From positions 121,645 through 185,644 of the forward strand of contig JACKAL010000005.1 of the NCBI GenBank assembly GCA_020635085.1: a stretch of DNA of 64,000 nt, written 5' to 3'. How positions within the stretch are numbered: position 1 is the first letter of the stretch; each line of letters begins with the position of its first letter. The position numbers were made by a program, and so were the translations under genes. Shown one piece after another: positions 16,214 through 24,701 of this stretch. The DNA comes from Pseudobdellovibrionaceae bacterium (GTDB lineage: Bacteria > Bdellovibrionota > Bdellovibrionia > Bdellovibrionales > JAGQZY01). Below the pieces are notes generated by a model. It was not told the DNA's origin, made no database searches, and worked only from the letters and a program-made list of their open reading frames with translations.

Positions 16214-17329
16214 ATGCGCGTAGTGGTTTTTCTTTTTTTATTATTGTTGAGTGTAGAGGGGGTACACGCCTTTCCTGAAATGATTCGCTTTGGCTATACC
16301 TCGTGCACAGCTTGTCATGTGTCTCCAGCCGGAGGAGGACTTACGACGGCATATGGGCGGTCCATATCCAAAGAACTTCTCAGTCGCTGGTCTTACGAGG
16401 GAGAGGAAAATCTCGCGCACGGTGCGATTGGAAATGAAAATACGCTCAGCTGGTTGAATGGTTCTCGCGACAGAGGCTTTAATGTGGGTGGGGATTTGCG
16501 TTTTCTGCAAACACGAGTGGATACGTCTCAGTTTACGCAAGGGCGGGCGTTCCCCATGCAACGGGACTTGGAGTTCAGCGCCAAGTACGATCAATTTTCT
16601 CTGACGACAAGCTATGGCATTATTTATTCTGCTAACGATAAAGATCAAATTAATTTACGTAGAACATATTTAACGTGGAATATTAATGATAATATTTTGG
16701 TGCGCGCAGGACGGTTTATTCCCGTGTATGGAATTATGTCTTCCGATCACTATCTGGCGATTAAGCAAAATTTGTTGTTAGGTCAGCTTACAGAGCGAAA
16801 CACAGTGGAAAGTCATTTTACTTACGAAAACTGGAGCGCATCACTTTCGTATTCGAAAGCGCCGCCGTCCAAAACGAATTTAGATGGGGAGCTCGCCGCG
16901 ACAGGAACATTGAATTATAATATTAACGAGACGATGAGAGTGGGTGTTAATTACTGGTATGGTCATTACAAAGAAAAAAAACGCGATATTACAGGTATCA
17001 ACGCCCTTTTAGGTTATACAAAGAAATTTTACTCTTTAAGCGAAATTGATTTGCAAACCAATTTACCTTATGGCGGCGCGAAAACCAAAGGCTTGTATTA
17101 CTTTCATCGCTTTGGTTACGAGGTCACGCGAGGACTTCATTTGCTCGCCCAAATTGATGGTTCACAAAGTGATGTCAATGCAAGCAATACCAAATATTAT
17201 GCTTTTGGTAGCGGCATAACGTTTTATCCACGTCCTCATTTTGAATTGCAACTGATGTGGACGCGGCCCAAATATGTTGGTGTGGCGTTTAGCGATGCCG
17301 CGTTTTTAGTATTTCATTACTATTTATAA
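16214..17329 (+). CDS. Outer-membrane beta-barrel with N-terminal haem c motif
   Basis: This 371-residue protein has a signal peptide (VVFLFLLLLSVEGVHAF). Directly after it comes one c-type haem motif, SCTACHVSPAGGGLTTAYGR, about residues 30-50. The remaining 300 residues look like an outer-membrane barrel: long alternating strands (RAGRFIPVYGIMSSDHYLA, MRVGVNYWYGHYKE, GLYYFHRFGYEVTRGLHLLA) and a typical C-terminus (AAFLVFHYYL). A single haem at the periplasmic mouth of a barrel would suit electron transfer across the outer membrane, with the dihaem lipoprotein and YceI protein from the same operon as partners. That role is inference. The motif could also be an uncharged Cys pair if the haem lyase does not act on it. 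Confidence 0.78.
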   Translation: MRVVVFLFLLLLSVEGVHAFPEMIRFGYTSCTACHVSPAGGGLTTAYGRSISKELLSRWSYEGEENLAHGAIGNENTLSWLNGSRDRGFNVGGDLRFLQTRVDTSQFTQGRAFPMQRDLEFSAKYDQFSLTTSYGIIYSANDKDQINLRRTYLTWNINDNILVRAGRFIPVYGIMSSDHYLAIKQNLLLGQLTERNTVESHFTYENWSASLSYSKAPPSKTNLDGELAATGTLNYNINETMRVGVNYWYGHYKEKKRDITGINALLGYTKKFYSLSEIDLQTNLPYGGAKTKGLYYFHRFGYEVTRGLHLLAQIDGSQSDVNASNTKYYAFGSGITFYPRPHFELQLMWTRPKYVGVAFSDAAFLVFHYYL

Positions 17330-17406
17330 GAACTGTACAGCATCAGCGATGTTGTTACCGTTGATAAGTCTGTAAAAAGAAATTCTTGCTGTCATCATTT
17401 GCTAAC

Positions 17407-17715
17407 TCAGTTCGCTGCGATAGGCATGAGTTCTTGTTTGATCGATTTTTTGGGATCACAAGAGTATTCCACAATAGACCCTTTTTGGTAGGGCTCTACT
17501 CGAGTTTCACAACTATCTGGCGACGGATCCTGTTTGCTTTCATTGTGTGCTTGAATTGCTTTTTGCAACTTATAAGGGAGTCTCAGTTTAAAGACATGAA
17601 GAGAGCTTATCTTTTCAAGTAAAAAGGACGTATTTGTCGCGGGCACGCCGTCTTCGGCAGTGGCACTCGTTGGTAAAATCATCAGGGCACTTATTAAAAA
17701 AAGGACACGTATCAC
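17407..17715 (-). CDS. Small secreted protein of unknown function
   Basis: A 102-residue protein with signal peptide MIRVLFLISALMILPTSATA. The mature part is short and helical (HVFKLRLPYKLQKAIQAHNE) with two Cys (SCETR and YSCDP) that could form one disulfide. It starts 14 bases after the stop of the PA14-like lipoprotein gene on the same strand, so the two are probably co-transcribed. No family recognised. Confidence 0.65.
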   Translation of the reverse strand: MIRVLFLISALMILPTSATAEDGVPATNTSFLLEKISSLHVFKLRLPYKLQKAIQAHNESKQDPSPDSCETRVEPYQKGSIVEYSCDPKKSIKQELMPIAAN

Positions 17716-17729
17716 ATCAACCTCCGTGT

Positions 17730-18872
17730 TTAGTGAATAGTTACAGTTATTGGGTTAGAAATTTGTTTACCGTAATCCGCACTAATAGAAATGGCGCGAA
17801 CTTCATAGGACTTACCAATAGTTAATCCGCTCGAAGTGTTCACGAGATGAGAAATGCGCAGGCGATTATCAGCAGTGGTGAGAAGCTCAACTCCGGTGAC
17901 AGTATCGGTGAATAAAAGTTGAGATGTTGCCGGGATATCTGTTGTCCAGCTGAATGAGACAAACCCTTCAACGTTATCAACAAGTTGAAAATTGCTGATC
18001 ACTGGAACCGTCCCTGTTGTGCAAGGATTGAAAACGGCAAATGCTGGTAAGTTCCAGTTACCGGATGCGATCGGCTTCCATCCACGAGACAATAGCTGAT
18101 TGTAGGCAGCTTGCGGGGTGGAGTTATTGTTGTAATCAAAGAATAAAGAGTTTCCAGAGTGACCACACAGTGGTTCGGCTGTGGTCGCAGAACTTACTTT
18201 TCTCCACATTGGAACGAGAGATATGTGATAGCGTGGTCCCTGGTAGTAATCGAGTTTGATAACCAATTCAGACGAATGATCTAAAGTTAATTTTTGTCCA
18301 CAACCCATGCGTGTGGGATGATCTCCGTCATTATTGACAATGGGTTGATACTGACCACTACTATCACGCACATACATAACGGCACCGTCATCCGAAAGTA
18401 GGGCGAATTCGTAATCACCATCTTCATCATCAGCAGTGAGTTTTAACACCGAGCTAAAAGTTAATGCAAAATATTCCATCAATCGGTTGCCGGCATCGTC
18501 ATTGATACTACTTCCCGTTTCCGTCGGAAATCCTTGATCAAAGAGACGGGTCGGCACATCGAGGCTTGAGAAAAATAAGGTCTGGGGTGACTGCTGACCT
18601 AAGTTTAAATAATCCAGTGTATTGTACCAGCGGTCCTGACCTTGTCCTCGGTAATAGAGATGCGCGACAAGGCCATCATTGGGCCCAGCGACTCCTGGAT
18701 CAAAAGGATCACAGACAACTTTATTTAGTGGATACATATTGGCATCAAATACGGAAAGAGGTCCTTGTTCTGGATTGGTTGCCACTTCAGTTGAGCCACC
18801 ATTTTTATTAAAACACGCGGGAAGAAAGCACAGAGCAAAAACCAACAAGACGTGTTTGCGAGCTAAATTCAT
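17730..18872 (-). CDS. Lipoprotein with PA14-like domain
   Basis: A 380-residue lipoprotein (lipobox CFLPACFNK, Cys about 20). Residues about 60-230 resemble a PA14 domain: GLVAHLYYRGQGQDRWYNT at the start, then LTADDEDGDYEFALLSDDGA, the characteristic asymmetrical strand pair with the DDG turn, and HSSELVIKLDYYQGPRYHISL at the end. PA14 domains usually bind carbohydrate. The C-terminal 90 residues (VISNFQLVDNVEGFVSFSWT) look like a fibronectin-III-type beta-sandwich. The arrangement suggests a surface- or periplasm-exposed binding protein. Confidence 0.78.
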   Translation of the reverse strand: MNLARKHVLLVFALCFLPACFNKNGGSTEVATNPEQGPLSVFDANMYPLNKVVCDPFDPGVAGPNDGLVAHLYYRGQGQDRWYNTLDYLNLGQQSPQTLFFSSLDVPTRLFDQGFPTETGSSINDDAGNRLMEYFALTFSSVLKLTADDEDGDYEFALLSDDGAVMYVRDSSGQYQPIVNNDGDHPTRMGCGQKLTLDHSSELVIKLDYYQGPRYHISLVPMWRKVSSATTAEPLCGHSGNSLFFDYNNNSTPQAAYNQLLSRGWKPIASGNWNLPAFAVFNPCTTGTVPVISNFQLVDNVEGFVSFSWTTDIPATSQLLFTDTVTGVELLTTADNRLRISHLVNTSSGLTIGKSYEVRAISISADYGKQISNPITVTIH

Positions 18873-19117
18873 AAACCATAACTTTCTCCCCCGAACCTTC
18901 TTTAAGTATAATAAAAGGGACTATTTCTGCAACAGAGGTAAATAGGAAAGGTATTGAAATTGTTCAAGAGTTTTACAAAAAACATGAAAAATGTGTATTT
19001 ATTTAAACTAGCCATTTCCATGAAAAAAAGATAGACAGAATAGATAACTTTAGTGGCAAAAGATTTGTTTTAGATTTCGCCAATTCGCAAAAAAATTTTC
19101 TTACTTTGGAGCATATT

Positions 19118-20494
19118 ATGCAAGAATCACCAAAAACATCTTTTTCAACAGTCAATCCCCACTCAGGGGCGTTTTTAAAAGAATATAGTTATATGAACCC
19201 CGATCAATGCGCGTCTGTAATTCAGCAAATGCAAAAGACATCTATTCAATGGCGCCAACTTTCTCATGCTGAGCGTGCACAGAATCTTCTCAAATTTGCC
19301 GATCGCTTACGACTTCATAAAAAAAATATTGCTACAAGTATGAGTCAAGAAATGGGAAAGCCAATAAAGCAATCGCTGGCGGAGATTGATAAATGTGTAC
19401 AGCTTGTAGAGTATGGTTGCCAGCATGTGGAAAAGATTCTTGCGCCTAAGAAAGAAGATAAATTTACTTTATACTATCAACCGTTAGGGATCATTTATGG
19501 AATTATGCCTTGGAATTTTCCAGTTTGGCAAAGTTTGCGTTTTGCAGTTCCGTCTCTGTTGGCGGGAAATGTGGTGGTGTTAAAACCTGCGGAGAGTGTA
19601 ACGGCAACAGGTTTGTGGGTGCAAAAAGCTTTTGATGAAGTGGATGATCTAAAGAATATTTTTTCAACGTTGATCATTTCTCATGAAACATCAAATAGTA
19701 TTATTGCACACAAAGATATACATGGCATCAGTTTAACCGGTAGTTCGCGTGCAGGAGCTCAGGTGGCGGCGATTGCTGGTAAGTATATTAAAAAATGTGT
19801 TTTGGAATTGGGTGGTAATGACGCGTACATTGTTTGTAAAGATGCCGATTTAGACTTAGCTGCAGAAAAAGCCTATCAAGGACGTATTCTAAACACTGGG
19901 CAAAGCTGTATATCGGCAAAACGCTTGTTTGTGCATACATCAATTGCCAATGCCTTTTCGGAAAAGCTTGTGCAAAAAATAAAGCAAATACGATTGGGTG
20001 ATCCGCTAAACAGTGAAGTGGATATGGGACCGCTGGCACGCATCGACTTAAAACGCCAACTGGAAGAACAGGTGAGCGAAGCGGTGAAAGATGGAGCGTC
20101 CGTGTTGTTTCAACAAAATCTGGAGGCTTTGAAAGGGCAAGCGGCGTATTTTCCCGTAACCGTGTTACATAATATTGATTCAAAAAATTGTGTTCACTCC
20201 CAGGAGCTCTTCGGACCTGTTTTTCTAATCATACCCTTTGAGGACGAAGATGAGGCCATTTGCATGGCCAATCAATCGCCTTATGGTTTAGGGGGTGCCG
20301 TTTTTTCTCAGGATACTGAGCGTGCCAAGCGTATCGCTTTGCGGGTAGAAACGGGGTCCTTGGCCATCAACGACTTTTTGCGTTCCACATTCGATCGTCC
20401 TTTTGGCGGCGTCAAAGATTCGGGCTATGGTCGTGAGTTAGGTCGCGAAGGTTTTTTTGAATTTATCAATACCAAGGTGATTGTCCATAATTAA
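19118..20494 (+). CDS. NAD(P)-dependent aldehyde dehydrogenase, succinate-semialdehyde type
   Basis: ATG at 19118 follows GGAG with good spacing. The 458-residue product is a complete ALDH. PWNFPVWQSLRFAVPSLLAG marks the cofactor region, VVVLKPAES the NAD-binding Lys, GISLTGSSRAG the Rossmann loop, LELGGNDAYIV the catalytic Glu, and NTGQSCISAKRLFV the catalytic Cys. The short length and the SxREMGKP-like helix (SQEMGKPIKQSLAEIDKCV) fit the Sad/YneI-like succinate-semialdehyde dehydrogenase group. It oxidises an aldehyde to a carboxylate in the cytoplasm; succinate semialdehyde is the likely but unproven substrate. Isolated gene. Confidence 0.9.
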   Translation: MQESPKTSFSTVNPHSGAFLKEYSYMNPDQCASVIQQMQKTSIQWRQLSHAERAQNLLKFADRLRLHKKNIATSMSQEMGKPIKQSLAEIDKCVQLVEYGCQHVEKILAPKKEDKFTLYYQPLGIIYGIMPWNFPVWQSLRFAVPSLLAGNVVVLKPAESVTATGLWVQKAFDEVDDLKNIFSTLIISHETSNSIIAHKDIHGISLTGSSRAGAQVAAIAGKYIKKCVLELGGNDAYIVCKDADLDLAAEKAYQGRILNTGQSCISAKRLFVHTSIANAFSEKLVQKIKQIRLGDPLNSEVDMGPLARIDLKRQLEEQVSEAVKDGASVLFQQNLEALKGQAAYFPVTVLHNIDSKNCVHSQELFGPVFLIIPFEDEDEAICMANQSPYGLGGAVFSQDTERAKRIALRVETGSLAINDFLRSTFDRPFGGVKDSGYGRELGREGFFEFINTKVIVHN

Positions 20495-20547
20495 TCAGCA
20501 GATGGAATGAATAAACAAAGCATTAGAGTTTCTCAGAGCCATGAGTT

Positions 20548-21249
20548 CTAAGCTGCTTTCTTCTCGTCCAAATGGGTTTCTAAAGCAGGGTCTGTGGATG
20601 TAGGCGAGGCAGCTGCGGTGGCTTGAGTTGAAGTATTTAGTTCAATGACGTTATCTGTTTTATCGACAGCCGTTATAGGATTCTCTAATGGACTCGGCGA
20701 TTGAAAGCTGACTATCGATTGTGGTTCATGGAGGAGGTCACTGTCTTTTACTAAATCACTGTCATCAATGAGATTGCTTAAATCAATGGGTGGTGGTTTC
20801 GCGAGATCTAATTTTCTTGAGCGCGTGCTCTCGCGATCCGTAATGGCTTTTACAGCTGTTGATAAATTATCATCTTGTATGCCATTTCGTTTCAGCACTT
20901 CGTTGGTTTTGTTCAGTTTATAAACTAATCCACGCGTAAGAGCGACAAGCCAACTTGGCATATTTTTAAGATGCTCATCAATAGCTGTACTGGTTATTTT
21001 GATGCAGATTGTTTTGGTGAGGGCAATGGCTGTTGCCGAGTGGGGACGGTCCGATATGAGAGCCATTTCACCTAGATATTCTCCCGATTGAACAAGGCCT
21101 AAAAGAATTTTTTTCTTACCATAGCCAGTTTTAAAAATTTCCACTTGACCGCTTTTAATAATGACAAGTGCATCACAGTGAGATCCTTCACGAATGATAA
21201 TGTCACCCGCTTGAAATTCAATTTCTTGAACTTTATCTCTACTGAACAT
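20548..21249 (-). CDS. Cyclic-nucleotide-binding domain protein
   Basis: ATG at 21249 is preferred, with AGGGG upstream. Residues 1-115 form a cyclic-nucleotide-binding (CRP-like) domain: IEFQAGDIIIREGSHCDALV, SGQVEIFK, then SGEYLGEMALISDRPHSATA, which is the phosphate-binding cassette (GEMAL, with R-P-HSAT). The remaining 120 residues are low-complexity and probably disordered, with SNLIDDSDLVKDSDLLHEPQ and a Thr/Ala/Ser-rich tail; no helix-turn-helix is present. It therefore probably acts through protein contacts rather than as a transcription factor. It is divergent from the large coiled-coil lipoprotein gene. Confidence 0.87.
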   Translation of the reverse strand: MFSRDKVQEIEFQAGDIIIREGSHCDALVIIKSGQVEIFKTGYGKKKILLGLVQSGEYLGEMALISDRPHSATAIALTKTICIKITSTAIDEHLKNMPSWLVALTRGLVYKLNKTNEVLKRNGIQDDNLSTAVKAITDRESTRSRKLDLAKPPPIDLSNLIDDSDLVKDSDLLHEPQSIVSFQSPSPLENPITAVDKTDNVIELNTSTQATAAASPTSTDPALETHLDEKKAA

Positions 21250-21264
21250 ACATCCCCTAACCAA

Positions 21265-21622
21265 ATTAAGTAAACACGAGATATTTATCTTCGAGCCTGA
21301 AATAACTATCGGAAGAAAAACGGCTTACTGAAATTTTAGTAGAAATGTGTTGTAAATTGAGATGTGTTGAGACGGTATTTAGACAACTTAACATATAAGT
21401 TTTAAGAAATTATTAAGAACATGTTTAAGAGATCTTGTGTCATTAAAAATGAGCGATAATTTCTCTGGCAAGGCGCCATCACGAAACCAAGTCCACAGTC
21501 GATATATCAAAATGAGGATATGACTTAATATGAGGCAAAGATCTAAATCCCTAAAGAATCATTAAAGTTAAACATAAACTACTCCGATAGATCTTAGTCT
21601 AGAATAGAAGGGGGGATCTCGT
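21265..21622. other. Divergent intergenic region
   Basis: A 358-base AT-rich stretch between the cyclic-nucleotide-binding gene and the 977-residue lipoprotein gene. No gene is seen. It contains the FliA-like promoter at 21563-21590 near its right end; nothing else stands out. Confidence 0.6.
21563..21590 (+). promoter_or_regulatory. FliA (sigma-28)-like promoter
   Basis: TAAAGTTA at 21563-21570 and TCCGATAG at 21583-21590, 12 bases apart, resemble the sigma-28 consensus TAAAGTTT-N11-GCCGATAA with one extra spacer base. Initiation near 21598 would give a leader of about 25 bases with RBS GGGGGG before ATG 21623. Confidence 0.55.
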
Positions 21623-24556
21623 ATGAGTCTATTCAAAAACAAGTCTTTTAAAATTGTATGTATGGTGTGTGGCTTGTTAGGTGCGACCTTATTAGGATTT
21701 AACAACTGTGGCAATAAAGCATCCTTTAGTAGTCCTTATAATGAATCATCTATGGCGAGTGCGGATTCTGCCAATTATCTTTTAGGTCTTTTAGATGAAG
21801 CTAAGCAAATTGAAGCAAAGCTGTTGCAGCAGGGTGATATTCAAGCGATTGCACAAGCCAATGAGCTTCGTCAATTTATTGATAATATTGAATCGTTAAT
21901 TTCTAGCACGGGTAGTAATTTAGCTGTAGATGATAGAGCCGTTCTTGATCAACGTGATTATTTGGTGAATTCCATGGCTAAAGGGCGCGAACTTATTATC
22001 GTGTTTAATTTTACCAGTGAAATTCAACGTCTCGATGCTGAAGATCAAAAGCTTCAGAGTCAGATTTCGGCTCTAGATGCGAAGTTTGCTAACTCGCTGA
22101 ATGATTTAGAAGCACGTATAAAAAGTCAAATTGCTAATATAACCACAGATATTCAAAATCAGATCACGCAAATTAAGAACGATTACTCATCTTCATTTGA
22201 AGCATTCCAATCGCAAGTGGAATTCAAATTCAATCAAATGAATCAGCGCATTGATGTTCTTGAACAACGTGTAGCGAACATTGAAGCAAGCATTAATGCT
22301 ATTAACGTAATGATGCAACAGCTACAAAGCGAAGTGGATGATGTTCGCACAACCACATTATCAGCTATTGCAGCGGTAAAGTCTTCGTTAGAGGATCTTA
22401 AAGCGAGCACGCAATCACAAATTGCGCAGTTAATGCAAATGAACAATGATTTAAATAAAAAACTCATCGATCAACAGAATGCGTTTAATGCTTATATCAA
22501 TGCGCAAACACAAATTTCGTCTTTGCAAGCGCGTATGTGCAAAATTGATATTAGCACAGGCCTAGTCGCTTCCGGCGAAAATGTTTGTCAAACTCAAGAA
22601 GATGTTGATAATGGTCAATGCTGTTTAACAGCGGAAGCCGTAAATTGCTCAATGATGTTTCCTGAAGATACTCCTGTTGCTGAAGAAGCACGCAATCAGT
22701 GTAGCAACGTGGTCGTAACAATGAGAAACCAAGCGGCATTCGTAAAACAACTGGCTGAAAACGAGGCTGAGCAAAACAATATTATCAATCAACTTGTTAA
22801 TGATGTGCAGAATCTGAATGATCAAGTTTCTTTGATTAAAGATGGTCTTGCCAAATTACAGGATGCTGTGAGTAACATTGAAAATCGTCTAGCATCAATG
22901 GATGCTCGCCTTATTCTTTTAGAATTTAAAGCAGCTCGCAGTGAAGGTGTGGCGACGATTCAAGAACGTTCTGATTTGTATCTAGCCTGGATTGCACGTC
23001 GTGCAATGGATGTGCGGGATCGTTTTTGTTATGCCAACGCGAGCACTGCTTATGATAAGAGCGATTACGAAAGTGCGAGACATAACTGGGTTTATTGTCA
23101 AGAGCGTTTGAAGTGGCTTACAGAAGCTCAAGAGCTTATACAGCTTGCGAAAGCGTATGGAGAAGCCGCTCTATCGCTAAATCTTGATGCTTCTTGTTCG
23201 GTGATGATTAATTCAAAAAATGCTGAAAGTCTCTCTGTGAGCGAACTCATGAACGCAGACATTGCTGATCAGGTTATTAATAAGTGTTCTACAGGTCCAA
23301 ATAAACTGATGGCGTTACTTTTAAGTATTGTGAAATTGCAAAACAAAGTGGGTCCTGACTTCCGTACAGCTGACTATATGTCGAAAAAGGCTAAAGCGGG
23401 TCAATATGTTTACTTTGGTGGTTTAGTGAGTCAGGCGGGTATGAGTGCTATTGCCAAATTTGAAAATGTAGACCCGACATCTGATGATTTAAAAGACACT
23501 TACTATGGCCGCATTGAGCGTGTGTTTAAAAACAGATATGTTGAAACACGTTTACGTGTACAAGGAAAATTTCCTGAAGATCCAAGTAAATTTAGCGGAA
23601 GTGTAGCTGGATTAAATCTTGTATATTCAGAAGCGGAAATCAAAGGGGCTGCAAATCCCTACTTGACTCGTGTAAAAGCTCTTGAGATTGAAAGCGCGTG
23701 TGGTGGTCATTGCGGATTCAATGTTGTAGCACGTAACGATGCTCGTGCTATCGGTGAGCGTTTCAGCTACCCTAAAGATTCCGAAATTAAGTGTCCTGTG
23801 ATTGATGATACAGTTATGGTAAGAAGTAGCGATGGAAAACATTACGCCTACTCTCTAAATTACACGCGCTATCAAGGGGCTACAGAAGTCTTGTTGCCAC
23901 GTTTAATGTACGGAAATAACAACCACTATGCTGTTGCCGCAAGTGATGCCCATGCAGAACGTGGTGAATTTTTAGGTTGCGGTTATCGTGTGAGACATAT
24001 CGTAGATCGTTTTGGTATACCCGATGCTTTATTGCGAGGACGCCATTTGCTACGTTATGGACGACCTTATGCGAAATCCCATGGTCTTCCACAATGTCAA
24101 CGCTTTCAGTTCACATGTAACTTGTGGTCAGGTGTTGATAATAAAGGTGAGTGGATTGCACCAAATCCGAATGCGAACATCTTGAGTTACTTGAGTGGTT
24201 TTGATACCAACCGAGTGACTAATTTGTGTAAAGTTTCTGGTAACAGTTATGTGGCTAAAGAGCGCGAACTCTTACCTGAGGAAATGGCTAAAATTTGGGT
24301 TTATAGCTCAAGTGTTGATGCCAACAACACACAAGCTTTGCGAAATTCCATTAGCAGTAATACAACTCAGCTAACCAAAGACTATTGGATGTTACAAGAT
24401 AAAGCGATAGCTTATGGTGTAGCCAACGACAATGTCTCTCAAACAAAACCATTCTATGCGGGAGTGGGTTCCATGAGTGAGTTCTTCTTGCGTGGATTGG
24501 CATCTTTAAATCAGTATGCGCCAGTTAAGGTGCAGCAATGTTACGATCCAAAATAA
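21623..24556 (+). CDS. Very large coiled-coil lipoprotein (FNNCG type)
   Basis: The 977-residue product has lipobox context LLGFNNCGNK (Cys about 29), the form common in Bdellovibrio-like lipoproteins. Residues about 130-305 and 370-430 are long coiled coils with regular heptads and few breaks (QLQSEVDDVRTTTLSAIAAV, VQNLNDQVSLIKDGLAKLQD). A Cys-rich linker (SGENVCQTQEDVDNGQCCLT) lies between them. The C-terminal half (from about 440) is globular, with many Tyr and paired Cys (SACGGHCGFNV). Such a layout could span the periplasm or extend from the cell surface. No family is recognised. RBS GGGGGG; the putative FliA-like promoter lies at 21563. Confidence 0.8.
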   Translation: MSLFKNKSFKIVCMVCGLLGATLLGFNNCGNKASFSSPYNESSMASADSANYLLGLLDEAKQIEAKLLQQGDIQAIAQANELRQFIDNIESLISSTGSNLAVDDRAVLDQRDYLVNSMAKGRELIIVFNFTSEIQRLDAEDQKLQSQISALDAKFANSLNDLEARIKSQIANITTDIQNQITQIKNDYSSSFEAFQSQVEFKFNQMNQRIDVLEQRVANIEASINAINVMMQQLQSEVDDVRTTTLSAIAAVKSSLEDLKASTQSQIAQLMQMNNDLNKKLIDQQNAFNAYINAQTQISSLQARMCKIDISTGLVASGENVCQTQEDVDNGQCCLTAEAVNCSMMFPEDTPVAEEARNQCSNVVVTMRNQAAFVKQLAENEAEQNNIINQLVNDVQNLNDQVSLIKDGLAKLQDAVSNIENRLASMDARLILLEFKAARSEGVATIQERSDLYLAWIARRAMDVRDRFCYANASTAYDKSDYESARHNWVYCQERLKWLTEAQELIQLAKAYGEAALSLNLDASCSVMINSKNAESLSVSELMNADIADQVINKCSTGPNKLMALLLSIVKLQNKVGPDFRTADYMSKKAKAGQYVYFGGLVSQAGMSAIAKFENVDPTSDDLKDTYYGRIERVFKNRYVETRLRVQGKFPEDPSKFSGSVAGLNLVYSEAEIKGAANPYLTRVKALEIESACGGHCGFNVVARNDARAIGERFSYPKDSEIKCPVIDDTVMVRSSDGKHYAYSLNYTRYQGATEVLLPRLMYGNNNHYAVAASDAHAERGEFLGCGYRVRHIVDRFGIPDALLRGRHLLRYGRPYAKSHGLPQCQRFQFTCNLWSGVDNKGEWIAPNPNANILSYLSGFDTNRVTNLCKVSGNSYVAKERELLPEEMAKIWVYSSSVDANNTQALRNSISSNTTQLTKDYWMLQDKAIAYGVANDNVSQTKPFYAGVGSMSEFFLRGLASLNQYAPVKVQQCYDPK

Positions 24557-24574
24557 AGTAAGGTTCTAAGTAGG

Positions 24575-24597
24575 CGTCGGGGATTTGAGCCCCGACG
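24575..24597 (+). terminator. GC-rich hairpin after the coiled-coil lipoprotein gene
   Basis: CGTCGGGG pairs with CCCCGACG (8 bp, 7-base loop) 18 bases after the stop at 24556. No T-run follows directly, so it may act as a rho-assisted end or 3' stabiliser. Confidence 0.5.
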
Positions 24598-24701
24598 TTC
24601 ACGACATCAGGCGCGATCTCTTTTCTAGGCAAGCCCCTCGATCTGGGTTAAAAACAACAGTACCTCTTGACCTGCAAAAAACGCTATGAAACCATGAACG
24701 T

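Noticed and set aside
16214..17329. Reading the haem-barrel gene as an ordinary multihaem cytochrome
   Set aside because: Only one CxxCH is present; the rest is barrel-like strands.
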